From: Aplidium turbinatum
Lineage: Eukaryota > Chordata > Ascidiacea > Aplousobranchia > Polyclinidae
NCBI GenBank assembly: GCA_918807975.1
Contig: OU964918.1
Location: 4,774,001-4,838,000, forward strand
Direction: 5' to 3'
Length of the DNA: 64,000 nt
In this document: positions 43,543 to 56,330 of the stretch, piece after piece
Numbering within the stretch: the first letter of the stretch is position 1
How the letters are laid out: every line of letters starts with the position of its first letter
Made by a program: the position numbers and the translations under genes
Notes under the pieces: model-generated
The model's input: only the letters and a program-made list of their open reading frames with translations
The model's database searches: none
Told to the model about the DNA's origin: nothing

Positions 43543-46500
43543 CTTTTATAGTCGACATTAATTTACATTGGTTCTATGTAACTCATGAACAGCGTCATTG
43601 CAACAACTACCTCCAGCGTTTTCTAGTGCAGACGTTGGAGTTGATTACCACCGCACTGGGCTTCGCAATCAATGACCGTTCTGTATCACCTTCCTCAGTT
43701 GCATGCCTTGCGTCTTTTTGTTAGTATATATTGCGTTACTCTTTGTAGTCAAATTTAAGTCAAGTACAAGAGGTCAGACGATTCTACTGGTTTGGCTTTC
43801 ATTAGTACGCTTTAGTGTATATCTTGACAGTCCGTCTGTCACTACGACCTGACTTATTTCGTTTTTCTTATATGTCTAAAAATACAACATACAGTACATA
43901 ACTGGCGTCGCCGGCAGGATTTTACAGGCATGAAGAAACTGATCAAAGCCCTGCAACAACAAATTGCCAACCCAGAACGTTAGACGAAGGAGAAAATTGC
44001 CAGACAAGAACAACGTCACCACGAACAAGAACAACGTCACCAAGATCAGACCAAACTACTCATGCAGCAACTACGAGAAATGAGATCCCTAACGTCAAGT
44101 TCACAACCAACAACAATACAGCAGCAGGTATCTTTACTTGAGTTCGCAAACATTCAATGCCACCACTGAAATGTGGGCAGATTATTGGAAGAGGTTTCAC
44201 ACCTTTGTAGCGGCACATTCAGCTCTACAAGACTTTTCTGGCCAATCAGTCACCCGCAATCTACAAAATGTTAACAAATTTGGATGGACAGAAAACAACC
44301 CCGAGGAGGTCAACGATCTAACCATGACGGAGATTACAGATTACATGTCTCAGCAATTCGACCCCAAACGCCTCATCATGAGAGAGCGATGCCGTTTCTG
44401 GAGCGAGATGAAGCTCAAGCCGGGTGAGACCACTTAAGAGCTAGCCGTCTGCATACGCCAAGCAGCCGCCACCTGTAACTTCTCGTCCATTACAGATCCA
44501 TTGGACGAAGGTTTACGTACTCGCTTCATTTGTTCACTCGGTAATGAAACGGTGCTAAAAGCGTTGTTCAAAATTAGAGCTGATGAACTTACTAACAAAC
44601 GTACGGCAGAAGTAGCATCAGAAACTGAAGAGGCGGCCAAGGTGGCCAAAGTAACTGCATACGGCACTCCACCGGCGCTTGTTGCAAAAGTAAGGACCAT
44701 CATCAAACCTCCAAAGGCTAACCAGGTTACTGGTACTTTCTTTACTTCAAAAAATAGAAAATGTTATCGTTGTGATAACTTCAACCACAACGCTAGTGAC
44801 TTCAGTTGGTAGCCACCTGCATCCTACAGGACACTTACAAACTGTTTGCCGAAAGAAAGTTCAACAATATAAACCTTCTAAGGTAAATTGTATCGAGGAA
44901 GTTAACATGCTTTCTAGTTCTTGCAGAAAACCTCGAAATTCAAAGTTAGAAGTACCAATCTCCATTAATACGGTAACAGCAATCTGCTAGTAAGCATCTA
45001 GTGCATATTTGCGGTTTTTCGCAGACCAGGTAACTTGTCCTTCCACAGGAAGTTCAAATTATATTCCCTTTGTAGTCACAGAAATCAAAGGACTTAACGT
45101 GCTAGGTCGTAATGCAATTTCTTCTTTAGGAATTTTGATCGATAAATTTCTTCTGTCTGACTATTCTACTTTACAAAGCATTCAATCGTACGACAAGCCT
45201 GATAAGAGTCTGGAGCAAGCATGCTCCCTCTTATGTAACGAGTTCAAAAATGCTTTTAAGCCCGAACTCGGGTGCTTACGAGATTATGAACTAATCATAG
45301 ATTTTAAATCCGATGCTAAACCTGTTTTTCTCAAATCCAGGCCTGCACTTTTCGCGTTAAAGGAACACTTAGCCTAGGCCTATGATTCTAGAATTGCACG
45401 TGGTGTATAGACACCAGTTCAGTTTTGCGATTAAGGCACACCGGTTGTTCCAGTCTTTAAGCTTTCAACCTCTTCTGAAGCGGCCAAGTTACGCGTGTGT
45501 GGCGATTATTCAGTAACAGTGAACCCTTACCTGGAGAGTCATCGGCACTCGTTACCCTTACCTGAAGATTTAATGCACAAGTTGGGTAGTGGAGATGGTT
45601 TCAGCAAGATAGACTTGGCTGATGCGTACAATCAGATTCGACTTGGTCCTGACAGTCGAAAACGACTCGCATTATGCACTCACTATGGCGTACTTTTACA
45701 AAACGTTTTATCTTTTGGTATATCTTCTTCTCCAGGTTATTTTCAGTAGCTAATGGACGTCCTTCCAGGGATCGCATTCTACTTAGTTCGACATTCTTGT
45801 AAGTGGCACTACTGCTAAGGAGCATTTCCCGAATCTTAGACGGCTCCTCGAATGATTTCACTCAAAGGACCTGAGGTGGAGAAAAAACAAGTGTAAGTTT
45901 GCACAACCTCAGGTAAAGTACCTAGAACATATCTTGTCCAGGAAGGGCATCTCCAAAGTCCCAAGGTAAACGCCATACTGGAGATATCTGCCCCCACTGA
46001 CGTATCTTATCTTTCGTTCGCTTTTAGGTTCCTTACAATGTTATTTAAAGTTTCTACGGTTAAACGCTTCTAACCACTGCACCGTCTAACGAAAAAATAA
46101 CTTCTTTTGAGATGGGGAAAGCAAGAAGAAAGCTCTTTTGTTCAACTCAAGCATTACCTTCCTGCTGATGAGGTTTTACACATTTCCACGCGTCACTTCC
46201 GGTAGGTATCGCATGTGATGCTTCTAGTTTGGGTATTGGTGCTACTCTTTTCCACCGTTACCCAGATGGCACAGAACGGCCGATAGCAAACGTTTCAAAG
46301 ATTTTAACAACCTTTCAAGAGAAACTATAACCCAATTCAGAAAGAGGCTTTGTCGATTATTTTTGCTCTAAAGAAATTTTATCAATATCTCTTCTAGATC
46401 TTTCATTTGAGTCACTGACAATAAACTGTTGCTTATTGGTTCGACCAAATTGGCACCTTCTTTGGCTCTTTGGGCACTCTTTTTGTCGCAACTTACATAC

Positions 46501-48197
46501 AGGTTAACATTGAGTATTGCAAGACGAAGGATCATCAAAACGCTGATGCTTTGAGTCGCTTACCAGCAGAAGGGTATCAAGACTTCGATGAAGAGGAGAG
46601 TGCGGATGATTGTCTGTGCTATCGCTGCCTTAGATTTGCAAGTCTACAGCTAAAATGCTGCCTCACTACGAAAAAATTATTCAAAATATTCAATAATTTC
46701 CACGGTAATGCGTTTCAGTCATAAAGGATGGTCGGCCAAGTCTTTTCCGCAAGAACCATTTTGTAAGTACGCAGACTCTCTTTCTACTTGTTACGGATGT
46801 TTACTTTACGGTTCCATAGTGGTCATCCAGTCAAAACTTCGTCCTTTCGTCTTTCAGTTGCTTCACCAGGGACATTTTGGCATTGAGAGAATGAAGCAGT
46901 TCGCAAGAACTACCGTTCACTGGCCAAACATCGCTCGGGACATAACTGAACGTTGCCACAAGTGTAGCATACACTAACCCTAGCAAATACCAACCGCAAT
47001 CTATAACCCAGGTCCAATCATGGACGGTTCCAGAGGAACCGTGGAGTCGCCTACACATAGATCGTGCGGTAGATCTCATAAGTTACAATTGGTTACTCAA
47101 CATTGATGCTTTTTCTAAACATCCATGTATTCATGCTACTATCAACCTGCTGGAAGAAGATTTTGCCTATCCCCTTACTTTAGTTACCAATAGACTTCCA
47201 AATTTTCTGTGAGGTGAGGGGTATGGTACAAATCTCTGGCGCCCCTTACCATCCGGAAACCAATTGAACGGCAGAGCGGATCGTACGTACGTTCAAGCAA
47301 GCACTTCGCAAGTCCTCCCTGCCGCCAAGACAAGCCGTATTGGAGTTCCTACAGCAGTATCGACGCACGCACACTCCAGGTGGCTAGTCTAAGCCAACTA
47401 CTCAACAATCGTCAGATTCGAACCAGGATTGACACGCTTCTCCCCACATCGTCTGAAGTGGTACCCAGACAAAACACTCGCAACACGGACGCCTCCGAAA
47501 ATACAAAACGACATTTCAAACCGGGAGATCCCTGTTACGCACTATCCTTTACTCCACGACGGAGCCAGGACCTTCGTTGAGTTCCAGCCGAGGTAATCAA
47601 GCGACAGTGCAGCCGAATCTTCCTGGTACGTCTACTACCACACGGTCCGACTTGGAGGCGTCATACAGACCAATTACAATCTCGCTACGCATCCTCTGAA
47701 GACCCGGAGCCCGGAAAAACTTCTACATTAATGGTCGACTCCTCTACCGTTTCTCCTCAGCTTGAACTGATTCCGAAAACATACCTACTGTACCGGAATA
47801 CTGACTACACAATCCATGAAGGAGTCGCCGCCCCAGACCTCCAGCTCTTTTCCGACTTTAAAATTTTATTGTTTAATTTTGTGTCTTATTCATTTTTTTA
47901 TGCAAAAAAATTATCTAAGAACTCATGACCAAGGTCATTTCAACAACTACCACCAGCATTTTCTAGTGCAGACGTTGGAATTGATTACATCTTCACTGCG
48001 CGTCACAATCGATTAGCGTTCTGTGCCACGTTCCTCAGTTGCATTCCTTGCGTTTCTTTGTTAGTATATATTGCGTTACTCTTGTATTCAAAGTTAAGTA
48101 AGTACAAGAGGTCAGAAGATTCTACTTAGTTGGTTCTCATTATTACGTTTTATACCTCGACAGTCCGTCTGTCACTACGACCTGACTTATTTCGTTT
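43543..48197 (+). mobile_element. Broken Ty3/gypsy retrotransposon (fossil)
   Basis: 5' LTR about 43543-43889, a primer-binding region just after it (about 43902), a gag-like segment with a zinc knuckle (about 44138-44812), protease/reverse transcriptase (about 45009-45750, including FSKIDLADAYNQIRL), RNase H (about 46200-46560), integrase (about 46840-47580) and a 3' LTR of about 47915-48197. The element keeps the full family order but is clearly broken, with numerous disruptions, and its two LTRs have visibly diverged. Solo LTRs of the family are at 22457 and 33105. Confidence 0.85.
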
Positions 48198-49011
48198 TTA
48201 AGCTTGACTTATTACTGTTTTACTTCAATAAAACAGTATTTTTCATATTCATGCTGCATAAAACTGTTTTGAGATGATTGTGGAAGATTACACTAATAAA
48301 GCATCATCAGGATTCAGGGAAAGTTGCCTTTCCAAACCTAATTTTTTGTAAACAGGCTGCTGCGCATTGACAAAACAGAGTTTCTTAAACTATTAAAACT
48401 AAAATTAGAAAAAAGCCAAAAATATATCAAAATTCCAAAATCAAGGTAGCCTGCCAAACGCATCAAAAATCCTTCAAATTTCTAACATATGGCATTAAAA
48501 CCGCTAATACTGCAATCTTGCTTGTCGTGCAAGATGAGGCCTAGCGTTTGGCTTCCAGTCCAGATGATATTATAGCGACGTCTACGGAAAAAATATATAG
48601 CCTACTGCAACTATCGCTTACCCAGCCAGCAACAATTTTTTCCATTCATTCAGCATCTGATGATTGATTTTTTCGTTGGAAATAGTTTTATTACATTCTT
48701 TTGAAGTAGGTATCACGGCTCCAATCACCTGTTTTGTCAGTCGTTTTACATAATGTAACTCTCAAACTGTCGAAAATGATTTTACATGGCTAAACGTTGA
48801 AACAATGTATTTATTTATTTGCTTCAGATAAGCACACATGTTACACATCCATATGGAATTACATGAGAAAAAACAAAACAAACAACAAAGCCAACTTCTG
48901 CTGGCTGAGCTGATGTTCTTTCCAAAATTTGCTGAACAAAATCATGGAAAGCTCATCGAAAAAAAGACGCAAGATAAACGTAATCTGGCAATGTCCGCGC
49001 GATAACGATAA
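48198..49011. other. Flank of the gypsy element with paired repeats
   Basis: 48228-48296 repeats 43298-43370 directly ('ttcaataaaacagtatttttc'-type block, then 'ttttgag.tgattgtg'). 48505-48590 is the reverse complement of 43420-43510 ('ggaagccaaacgctagg'). No gene. Confidence 0.6.
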
Positions 49012-49737
49012 TAGGGGAGACCGGGGCAAGTTGAGCAGGGTTTTTTTAAATCCAATTTTTTTTTATTTTACTAACTTTTTCGAAGACTCAAGTATTGCAT
49101 TTCAAAAACATGCTAATAAGCCAAGTTTTAAGACAAAAACTGGTTGGTTTTATTTATTATTTTGCACTGTAATTCAAGTTTAAGTAACGATTGCGCAACT
49201 TGCCCCGGATTATTTTTCCGGGGCAAGTTGTGCAACACCATGGTGGGCGAGCTGTGTAGCACCATCGGGTAAGTTGAGCAACACTAGTGCCAGGGGCAAG
49301 TTGAGCAACATATTACGACCATATTACAGTTGCACAACTTGCCCCGTCATCAATTGCACAACTTGCCCCATTCACACTTTTTTTAAAGAACAAAAAATTT
49401 CAAGAAAACTAACAAATGTACAAAAAAATTTTGCCTGCGAAAATACAACTACATCACATGTCTACTGACCCCTACTTCTAAAGTTTGACTAGTTCTATTG
49501 TGCATCCAAAAAATCAAAATTTCGTTTGCATCCGAATTTAGATCCTAAGACCTAAACACCTTATATCGTTGATCAAGCCTAACCTGCCCAAAAAACTGAT
49601 AACTGCAATTCACGTGCTTCAAAGGCATTATAGGTAAAATATAATAAGGCGTTAAAGATTCATTACACTCTTTATTTCCTTTCAAACGGGGACTTGCACA
49701 ACTTGCCCCGTTGCACAACTTGCCCCGGTCTCCCCTA
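49012..49737. mobile_element. TA-flanked MITE rich in TTGCCCC motifs
   Basis: Inverted ends TAGGGGAGACCGGGGCAAGT / complement, TA at both limits. The motif GGGGCAAGTTG(A/T)GCA or its reverse complement occurs about nine times, clustered at 49190-49370 and at both ends; these may be transposase-binding sites. No coding region. Confidence 0.85.
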
Positions 49738-50569
49738 TTGTTATGGATTCATTTATTGTCGCTAAGGTCTTTAAGCGACAGGGCTCATGTTTAATTTTTG
49801 TATCAGGTTGAGATGTCATAACATTATTACCCAACTTATGAAGTATACTTGATTTTACCATTCAAGATTCCAAGTTTATTTTGCGTCAGTTTTACGTCAA
49901 CATACATTTATAAATGATCGTAAAGCTTGAAGATTTAGTTTCACAAGCACTTTTGTGCACAGAAGCATATTGCATTTGGAGCACTCATACGTTTTTATTT
50001 TGGACATTTAGGGTGCTGCACACGTCCCATGTATTTTAAATTCTCATCTAAACTCGCTTGACATTTTTTTACTTTTTTATTAATGAAATTGATCAAAAAT
50101 CCTAAGATCAAATATAATTTTTCCGTAACATAACTTTTATCAGTTCAAACAACCAACAAAAGTATACAAACACGTTCCAAACACTTTTCTCAATCAGACC
50201 TCTGGGGACGCTTATGAATGTTAGGAATTTTGCTTCTCTATTTTTCTGCAACCTGGACACAATTTTGAAGATTTTCTTCACTTTGGAAAGAATGTAAAAA
50301 ATTGGTCACAAGCTGCACTTTCCTCTCAGTCATTGCAAACTCTCAGATCGCATAATCGCTCTGCAAACGGCGTTCTCATTTTCTTTCACTGTACTGCAAG
50401 CTTTTTAAGAAAAGCATTGAGGATTGCAAAATTTGAAAAATCGGTTTGTTATCAAATATGACACACTGCGTCAAAGAAAGCTCTTGCGTAGATTGGATGT
50501 CTGGTAGTTTTGACTTACCAAATCTAGCATCAAACCTTCTGGTAATTGATTCATTTTCAGTGGCTCACT
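49738..50569. other. No gene seen
   Basis: AT-rich spacer; no motif recognised before the LINE fragment. Confidence 0.5.
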
Positions 50570-51165
50570 CAACGATTCTTGATGCCTTATTACTGGATGT
50601 CTGAAGCCTACAAATACCAACAAACGTTACCTTCTTGCTGGTATTTCAAAACTTCACACATTAAAAGAGATATTAACAGTGAAGTTGAAAGGCTAAAGCA
50701 AACATTTTACAAAAGACACCCTCTCTATGGACAAACTGCTGCACAGACGCGGTTATAATCAAGAAAAAGCTTCAGCTACTGATCTCAACAAACAGCAAGG
50801 CTTTAGTAATGGAAACAACAATTCGAAAATGACCCATAACACGAGGAAATGAAGGTTCCACCATCAGAGTCTCTTCTCCCAGGAGCAAACGCCCCTGGCA
50901 AAGCGGAAAACCTTGAATCGACTCCGATCCGGTGTTGGCCGTACTAAATCTGCAATGGTAAAGTGGGGCTACAACACGGTCCCAGTTCCATGTATCTGTC
51001 GTACCAAGCCCTAAACAACGGACCATCTTCTTGTGTGCCCGCAGCTTACCACCTAGTGCAGCAATGCAGCAAGTGGGATTGCCTCTCAATGTACAACTCC
51101 TTCGTACAAGAATGTGTCGATCTGTAATGTATCAACCAAATTTAGAAGACTCGATAGAAGAAGAA
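50570..51165 (+). pseudogene. LINE reverse transcriptase 3' fragment
   Basis: In order, with frame changes: GCLKPTNTNKRYLLAGISKL, RHPLYGQTAAQTRL and SRKSF, then LNRLRSGVGRTKSAMVKWGY and a final Cys/His segment (CICRT, TTDHLLVCPQL). It corresponds to the last 200 codons of the element at 12427. It ends near 'gatagaagaagaaga', which may be its 3' tail. It is dead and older than the 12-kb copy. Confidence 0.75.
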
Positions 51166-51322
51166 GACCTATATGTTTAGAGCATTTTTATGACCGTGTG
51201 GGCATTTTATGGTTATATGGTCATCCAACTGCCTGTTGCAGAGTAATACAATAGACAAAAGTATTTTGTTCACTGCTAGACGATGGACAATTTCTTCCTT
51301 GTCACCCAACGTTGCAAGGAGC

Positions 51323-52171
51323 ACATCTACATGATGAGCAAGATATGCATTTCTTTGAAGAACCTTAGCCTAACAGCCACCTCCCGAACATTATTTCTTG
51401 AAACCACATCACTCCTTTAACAATATTAAATTGTTCGTTGATCCATCAGTAGGCCTAATCTCGCTTGATTTGAAACCAACTGAAAAACAAACTTTATTGC
51501 ATGTTCTGCTAATATAGGCAATTCAAAGCAAATGATGGGCTTTCTTGTGACGTATAATAACAAAGTTAGTTGGTGGGTTGGATTTGAATCTTCATCCTCT
51601 CACTGATAAAGCCTTGACAGGTTATTTCTAGTAGTTTCGCATACTTGCAGAGGCTTTTGACACAAGGCCGGTTACCGAGATTGACAGAGTAAAGTTTCCG
51701 ACGGTTGAAGTGTTGTTGCCGAGAAATTATTCTATCCACTAGGTGCCGCTAATTGAAGAGCAGTCCTTAGAATGCGTTGCTCAAGCGCATACCCCGAGAG
51801 TCGAACCAGCACCGCTTGATCTTGAAGCTTCTTTGTTCACGAAGTTACGCTCTAACCAACTGAGCTATTGGAGGGGACTAAACCATTCACAGTGCTTGAT
51901 GCTTTGGTACCAAATACTTTGATTTTATACGTCACAAGAAAACCCATCATTTGCTTTCAGCTTTTTGCTTTCCTTCATTCTACATTAGCAGAATATGTGA
52001 TAAAGTTTTACAGCTGGTTTGAAATCAAGCGAGATTAGGCCTACTGATGGATCAACGAACTTTTTAAATATTGTTGAACCAGACATCTGGTCTTTAAAAT
52101 ATAGTGGTCGGAGGTTGCAATTAGGCTAAGGTTCTTCAAAGAAATGCATATCTTGCTCATCATGTAGATGT
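51323..52171. mobile_element. Large foldback element with a SINE in its loop
   Basis: Arms 51323-51564 and 51917-52171 are imperfect inverted repeats of about 245 bp. They share blocks such as 'gatgagcaagatatgcat', 'gatccatcagtaggccta' and 'gcaaatgatgggttttctt'. The space between is almost entirely a SINE (51565-51874). Without it the arms would be separated by only about 45 bp. Confidence 0.85.
51565..51874 (-). mobile_element. tRNA-derived SINE, family 2
   Basis: Minus strand: A box AGCTCAGTTGGTTAGAGCG, B box GGTTCGACTCTCGGG, then the same body as 17226-17522 ('gcgcttgagcaacgcatt') and a CCAAC-rich tail. The head resembles a genuine tRNA more closely than the 17-kb copy. Confidence 0.82.
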
Positions 52172-52716
52172 TTTATCCACACCCACGTCGACAACTGTAG
52201 ACATCATGTAGATGTGATCAAATCAACTCATTACGGGGAAAAATATTAAGATTTTAGTGACCCAACTCATACCCATGCATCAAGAAATGTTGTTTGTTGA
52301 TGTTGAATTTTGTAGTATAGTTTATAATGAGCTAGCATAGCAAATTTTAGTTTTCCATTACATTTACAATACAAGTTATGGGGCCTTGAAAATGGCAAAA
52401 ATTGCTATAGGCTATCCCCACAAGCCAAAATCGAGTGTGGTATTCGTAATTCAAATGGCCGCCATAGACGTACCCTTCGAGATATTGATCTAAAACTTTT
52501 GATTCTTTCGTTTGGCAGCCTAAAGCATAGCATGAAAATTTTTACCCAAATCTGAGAGATATCATATTTGAGATATTTTTATATTGTCTTTTATCATGAG
52601 GAATGACCCAATTTTTGTTTTTTCAAGCTCGATGTGGACCCGGTAGAGTTCATCCAAATTTGGTAATATTTTACGCAATTGATTTTTTCTAAGGATAGTA
52701 CAAATTTAATATACTT
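52172..52716. other. No gene seen
   Basis: AT-rich spacer; 'acatcatgtagatg' at about 52201 repeats the outer end of the foldback arm. Confidence 0.45.
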
Positions 52717-53167
52717 CACGGGTCGGCAACCTTTAGAATTGAAAGAGCCATTTGGTCTCGTCTCCATCAAACTAAAACCTGCTCTGAGCCACACCATCTA
52801 ATTGACTGCTTACATCAAAAACCTAACGCTTTCAGGAAAGCCTTTTGTTCGAGTTATTCTCTTCTTGCATTTAGCCATTATTTATAATTAATCAATACAA
52901 ATCTATTCAAGGAATGCTGATATTAAATTTTTAGCTAGAATATTTAGCTATGCTGACTAGCTACAAATTACCATTACTAGCTGCAAAGCACACTGTAGCT
53001 ACAAAGGTAAAGTGTTGCGCCTCCTTGTCGCACCTATTCGGTTTTTGATTATTGTACTACAATGGTTTTATTGTGACACGAACTAGTACAAAAAAGTATC
53101 ACGTGAGCCAGAGCGCAGAGATAAAAGAGTCGCATGCGGCTCCGGAGCCGCAGGTTGCCGACCGCTG
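52717..53167. mobile_element. Short hAT MITE
   Basis: Perfect 8-bp duplications (ATATACTT at 52709-52716 and 53168-53175). Ends CACGGGTCGGCAACC and, inward from the right, CAGCGGTCGGCAACC. 'gagtcgcatgcggctcc' near the right end is typical of this hAT type. No coding region. Confidence 0.88.
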
Positions 53168-53175
53168 ATATACTT

Positions 53176-55142
53176 CCATGAGAAAATTTTTTCATGAGGT
53201 GTGTTGGATGCACCTTATTGAACACTCAATCCATTGGCTGTTGTGCCTGGATATTACTACGTGACCTGCGGCGGCTCAAACGGAAGAAGGAGAATCAAAC
53301 CACCAGTTGGGTTATTAAAAACAAGAATACAAAGTCCACAAATCATTTTGTAATTGGAAGTTTGAAGCGATTCCTGGTAATTTTCAAAATCTCATGGACT
53401 TAATATATTCAGTTTTACTTGTTTTATGAAGCAGTAGAAAAAACTCCTCTGCTTCACTAACTCAGCAAACGTCAAAATGATCGGTCAGCGTTGAAGTTGA
53501 AAGACAGAAGTTGAAATCTTCGATTCTGCTTCAGCATTTTCCCCTTTGTTTTCTTGTCCGGTATAAACCACAAATATGATCATAACTACAGCCGTAATTT
53601 TTCTTTCTTTGACCACATCTTTTACTGGAACGCCTTTCCGTTCAATCTGAGAGGTGTTTATTGATGTTGTATTGTGCAATTCGGCCATTCTTCATACTAC
53701 AAAAAACATCAAAATATTTTCCATAGTTGTTTTATTTTTTATTTGAGGTTTTCTTTTTTTAGTCCTTCCATCTTTTTCGATCGTCCCTAGGCCAAAATGG
53801 CAATATATTTATTTTCATAAGGTGAATTTAGTTTAAGACATAGGATTTATTATTGCATTTGATTTGTAAAAAAGGTGAGCGAAGATAACACTGTACGATT
53901 AAATCACTATGGTGTTATCTTCTTTTTTTATTGTCGCACTTGATTCCAAGCATTGACAACCTCTTGTATTAAAAATTTCCAAGATTGTCTGTTATTTGCC
54001 GTGTGTATTAGGTGTATGTTGATGTTGGTCTTGTCGGTTTGTTGGTTTAAGTTGGTTAATCTTTATCTCCCTTGGGCACGCTTCCCTTTATTTTGCCTGT
54101 GAGAGAGAGATGTTCTAATTTCAAATGTATTTTTCTATATGGTGTTATACTTGGTAAAATCATACAGTAGATTACAGCACTCTAGTGAATCAAATCATTT
54201 GATTTGATTAAGAAAATGTTTTTCTGCCTTGTAGTGGCAGTATTACAATGGACCAATGCCAGAAACAAAACCCTAACAGAATAAAAGGGGGATATACCAA
54301 ATTATGTTCTAATCGGTTGAGTAGTTGCCAAGAAAACGCAGATTACATTTTCGGCGCTAATGGCAGTGAAAAGATATAGATGAGTACTAATATGCCCATA
54401 TCTATAGACCCAAAGTCCCAATCAGGGCAAACGTTTTTCAAATTGTTTAAAGAACTAAAAATAATTTTTTTTAAGTTTATTTAATGACATAACGTTAACA
54501 TAGCGACCGCTAGTGGCAAAAAAGTTGATTTTATGGGTCACAAAGCTGCCCATGTGGGTGGGGCAAAAGTTAATGAAATATTTTCAAACTTTAGATTTAT
54601 GATCAATATTCATTAACACAAAACCAAAAAATTCAAGCTGTTTTTGAGAAAGTCAGGGCGTGTGCAACGCCCTACTGGACGCTGTAACATTGGATGTATC
54701 AATGTCACGATTCTTTCTATTTCTTACCAAGAAAGAGACTTGGAAAGGTTCAATGACGTAGTTTAATGGGACATCACCGAAAAGCAATGAAAATACTTGA
54801 AGTACTTTAACGAATGGCTCAACACTTCCAACAAAAAATCAAAGTAACAGTGAACAGCAATATATTCCAACGTTTGTAACTCTTAATCGACTTTAACGTG
54901 GTTCACTCACAGCTTCTCATGTAACTCTATTTTCGATCACAATTTATATCAGCACCAACTCTCATCTACTAGTATTCAATTACTTCAACTCTCAATCAAC
55001 AATCATCTCTGCATCTATTACCAACTATAACAATAATAATAATCATTACGCAAATTACATCATTATTTAAAGCAGGTTGTTTGGTCTAGTAACTTCGAGA
55101 AGGTACCATAATGTTACATCATAAGAACTCATTGTTCTGTCA
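53176..55142. other. No gene seen; one hairpin
   Basis: Short frames at 53194-53403 and 53485-53688 have no recognisable domain. The only structure is the hairpin at 53881-53922. Confidence 0.45.
53881..53929 (+). repeat. Perfect 11-bp hairpin followed by a T run
   Basis: GAAGATAACAC pairs perfectly with GTGTTATCTTC around a 20-nt loop, then seven T. It could be a tiny foldback or the end of a Pol III unit. No upstream promoter boxes were seen. Confidence 0.45.
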
Positions 55143-55150
55143 AGTTATAA

Positions 55151-55662
55151 CAGAGATGTGCGTATACGCCGCAAATTCTACGCCACATACTTGCGGCGTA
55201 GACTTTTTGTTTACGCTAACGCTTGCGGCCACAATTTTTTGGATAGTTTGCCCTTGAGGCTACGCCGTAAAGTTTTCGCGGTTTTTCAGCGCATAGCGTC
55301 AACGCATACTTTTTAATGTATTTTTTTCGCTACAACACGCCAATACCTTCCAGCGCTGCAGTTGAAAGAATGTTTTCAATGGGCAAAGACATATTGGAAC
55401 CAAAACACAGCAAAATGTCAGATGAACGCTTTCAGATGCTTGTGTATCTTCGTCGAAATTCAAAATAAAACTTGTTTGTTTCGAGTGGTTTATACCGTGT
55501 GAATGTTTGGCACCTAGCAAACAAAATGAGTTTACGCTAGTGTATGCGCTGACGCCGCCAACTTTTTTTACAAGTTACGTTGACGCATACGGCGTATGGC
55601 TTTTCGAACGTTTGCGTTTACGCTGACGGCGTCAATATTTTTTGTATGCGCGTACATCACTG
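55151..55662 (+). mobile_element. hAT remnant with CGT-rich ends
   Basis: Ends CAGAGATGTGCGTATACGC and, inward from the right, CAGTGATGTACGCGCATAC. Flanks AGTTATAA (55143-55150) and AGTTTTAA (55663-55670) match at 7 of 8. Both ends contain many 'acgc'/'gcgt' phrases. An internal deletion leaves only the last part of the transposase. Confidence 0.82.
55328..55468 (+). pseudogene. hAT transposase C-terminal tail
   Basis: Reads NTPIPSSAAVERMFSMGKDI, LEPKHSKMSDERFQMLVYLR and stops at 55468. This is the classic hAT dimerisation motif (SSAAVERxFS). About 46 residues remain in one open frame; the rest of the gene is gone. Confidence 0.8.
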
Positions 55663-55789
55663 AGTTTTAATACACGTAAATATCTTCGTGACGTCATAAA
55701 CCCTGCACCTGGGAAATTCTGACAAGCAAGCAAAAAATATTCCCGACTTGCACGTATCACAATGTTCTGGAAATACGTCATAATCTATG

Positions 55790-56330
55790 GTTGCATGATC
55801 TACCAACGACAGCGTTTCTCAAAACAGTAATTATCACGTTTACTGCAAAAGTTTCTAGGGTCCTCAATATCTTCAGTGCAGTGGCGAGCAAGATGACCCA
55901 TTTTCTTACATCGAAAACACTATCTCTCCACACAGTCCTTAGCCAAATAACCATCGAAAACACTATCTCTCCACACAGTCCTTAGCCAAATAACCTTCTC
56001 TGTGACAGTTATAGCAAGCCTTTTCATCAAACGAGCAGCTCCTGGCTATGTGTCCAATCTTCCCACATCGGTAGCAGTGGTTGTCACGGCAACCTCTGTT
56101 TTCCGAATGTCCGCCGTCAGCAACGCACTCCCTGGCGAAGTGTCTGCGTTACCGCATCTATAGCAAACCCCAAATGGTCGTCGCCTGCCTCCTCTCCTCG
56201 GTTCTTCGCGCTCGTAGTATCCGCGATAGTGAGATCGTCGCTGATTATCTGCAGAACAATCTCGAGCAAAGTCACCATTCTTGCCACAAGAATAAGAAGT
56301 AACTTCTCTCTCAGTTATATTTCCAATTAT
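55790..56330 (-). pseudogene. CNBP-like CCHC zinc-finger processed pseudogene
   Basis: The minus strand reads, with frame changes, SCGKNGDFARDC, then an arginine/glycine-rich linker (EEPRRGGRRRPFG), CYRCGN, CYRCGKIGHIARSC, ACYNCHREGYLAKDC and CFRCKKMGHLARHC. CCHC knuckles separated by short linkers with an RG-rich box after the first knuckle are the layout of CNBP (cellular nucleic acid-binding protein). It has no introns, shows frameshifts and stops, and a 43-bp tandem duplication (about 55910-55995). A processed copy is likely, although I see no poly(A) relic. A related CCHC protein cannot be excluded. Confidence 0.7.
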
